From Defluviitaleaceae bacterium (lineage in GTDB: Bacteria; Bacillota; Clostridia; Lachnospirales; UBA5962): DNA of 5,803 nucleotides. Shown here one piece after another: positions 5,362-5,803 of this stretch; within the stretch, counting starts at the first letter, position 1; every line of letters starts with the position of its first letter. Where the stretch lies: contig WRFW01000119.1 in NCBI GenBank assembly GCA_009787435.1, forward strand, positions 1-5,803, in the 5' to 3' direction. The translations under genes and the position numbers were made by a program. Below the pieces are notes generated by a model, which was given only the letters and a program-made list of their open reading frames with translations, was not told the origin of the DNA and made no database searches.

Positions 5362-5803
5362 ATGATAGGTGCAGATATAGGCATTGATTTGGGAACGGCA
5401 AATGTTCTAGTTTATATAAAAGGAAAAGGTATAGTTTTAAATGAGCCTTCTGTAGTAGCTATTGACAAAAATACTAATAAAGTTCTTGCCGTTGGTGAAG
5501 AAGCTAGAAAAATGCTAGGTAGAACACCGGGGAATATAGTTGCTGTTCGCCCCTTGCGTGAGGGGGTAATTTCAGACTATGATATGACTGAAAAAATGCT
5601 TAAACATTTTATAGAAAAAGCTATAGGCGGCAAACCGCTTTTATTAAAGCCTAGAATAGCTGTTTGTGTTCCTTCAGCTGTTACAGAAGTTGAAAGAAGA
5701 GCAGTTGAAGATGCAACTAGGCAAGCAGGTGCTAGGCAAGTTTTTGTAATTGAAGAGCCAATAGCGGCGGCGATAGGGGCAGGCATTGATATTTCCCGCC
5801 CCC
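5362..5803 (+). CDS. mreB: Rod shape-determining protein MreB, N-terminal part (runs off the window)
   Basis: This is the actin-like cytoskeletal protein that assembles into short membrane-bound filaments and guides the elongation machinery of lateral wall synthesis. Only the first 147 codons are present; a full protein has about 330-345 residues. Clear signatures are the phosphate-1 loop [14 protein letters not shown] (5-18), [13 protein letters not shown] (21-33), [17 protein letters not shown] (43-59), VRPLREGVI (62-70), the MreB-type [16 protein letters not shown] (103-118) and [11 protein letters not shown] (131-141), which includes the glutamate region needed for ATP hydrolysis. The segment at 103-118 favours MreB over the paralogue Mbl, though a closely related Mbl/MreBH cannot be excluded without the rest. 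The gene follows the protease after 146 bases holding a structured element. mreC and mreD would be expected beyond the window. Confidence 0.93.
   Translation, partial: MIGADIGIDLGTANVLVYIKGKGIVLNEPSVVAIDKNTNKVLAVGEEARKMLGRTPGNIVAVRPLREGVISDYDMTEKMLKHFIEKAIGGKPLLLKPRIAVCVPSAVTEVERRAVEDATRQAGARQVFVIEEPIAAAIGAGIDISRP

Noticed and set aside
5577..5786. Minus-strand open frame inside mreB
   Set aside because: It is a shadow of the conserved MreB coding sequence.

Overview
The window looks like a chromosomal stretch from a low-GC, strictly anaerobic Gram-positive bacterium, most likely in the Clostridia (possibly Lachnospirales-like). The reasons are the strongly A/T-ending codons, the strong AGGAGG-type ribosome sites, the ferredoxin-type 2-oxoacid oxidoreductase subunits, and the run of wall genes (M15 carboxypeptidase, CtpA/B protease, MreB). 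The organism call is inferred from gene content and composition; no taxonomic marker is present.

Layout. 1-1381: the last two genes of a 2-oxoacid:acceptor oxidoreductase operon (TPP subunit, then gamma subunit), closed by a clean GNRA-loop terminator that can work in both directions. 1417-2541: an island read from the minus strand. It has one secreted protein gene of unknown function, split by a one-base frameshift near 1903-1906, with a 25-bp near-perfect inverted repeat on either side. A strong minus-strand promoter (2594-2622) lies just outside the right repeat, so the transcript would carry complementary ends. 2645-3702: a good plus-strand promoter drives a membrane-anchored VanY-type D,D-carboxypeptidase. 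3703-3994: an intergenic region with a consensus-like promoter and a roughly 165-nt leader that can form competing hairpins. 3995-5215: a C-terminal processing protease (PDZ plus S41) with a TTG start. 5216-5361: a gap holding a long inverted repeat with a nested hairpin. 5362-5803: the N-terminal 147 codons of mreB, cut off by the window end.

How the genes fit together. The oxidoreductase subunits belong to anaerobic 2-oxoacid metabolism. The three genes from 2749 onward share an envelope theme: peptidoglycan stem-peptide trimming, extracytoplasmic regulated proteolysis, and the cytoskeletal organiser of lateral wall synthesis. They are probably not one simple operon, since at least the first two have their own promoters.

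The least explained part is 1417-2620. No transposase, CRISPR array, tRNA or rRNA was seen. The best candidates for something undescribed are the inverted-repeat-bounded secreted-protein island, whose two repeat mismatches both become G-U pairs in the minus-strand RNA, and the structured leaders before ctp and mreB.
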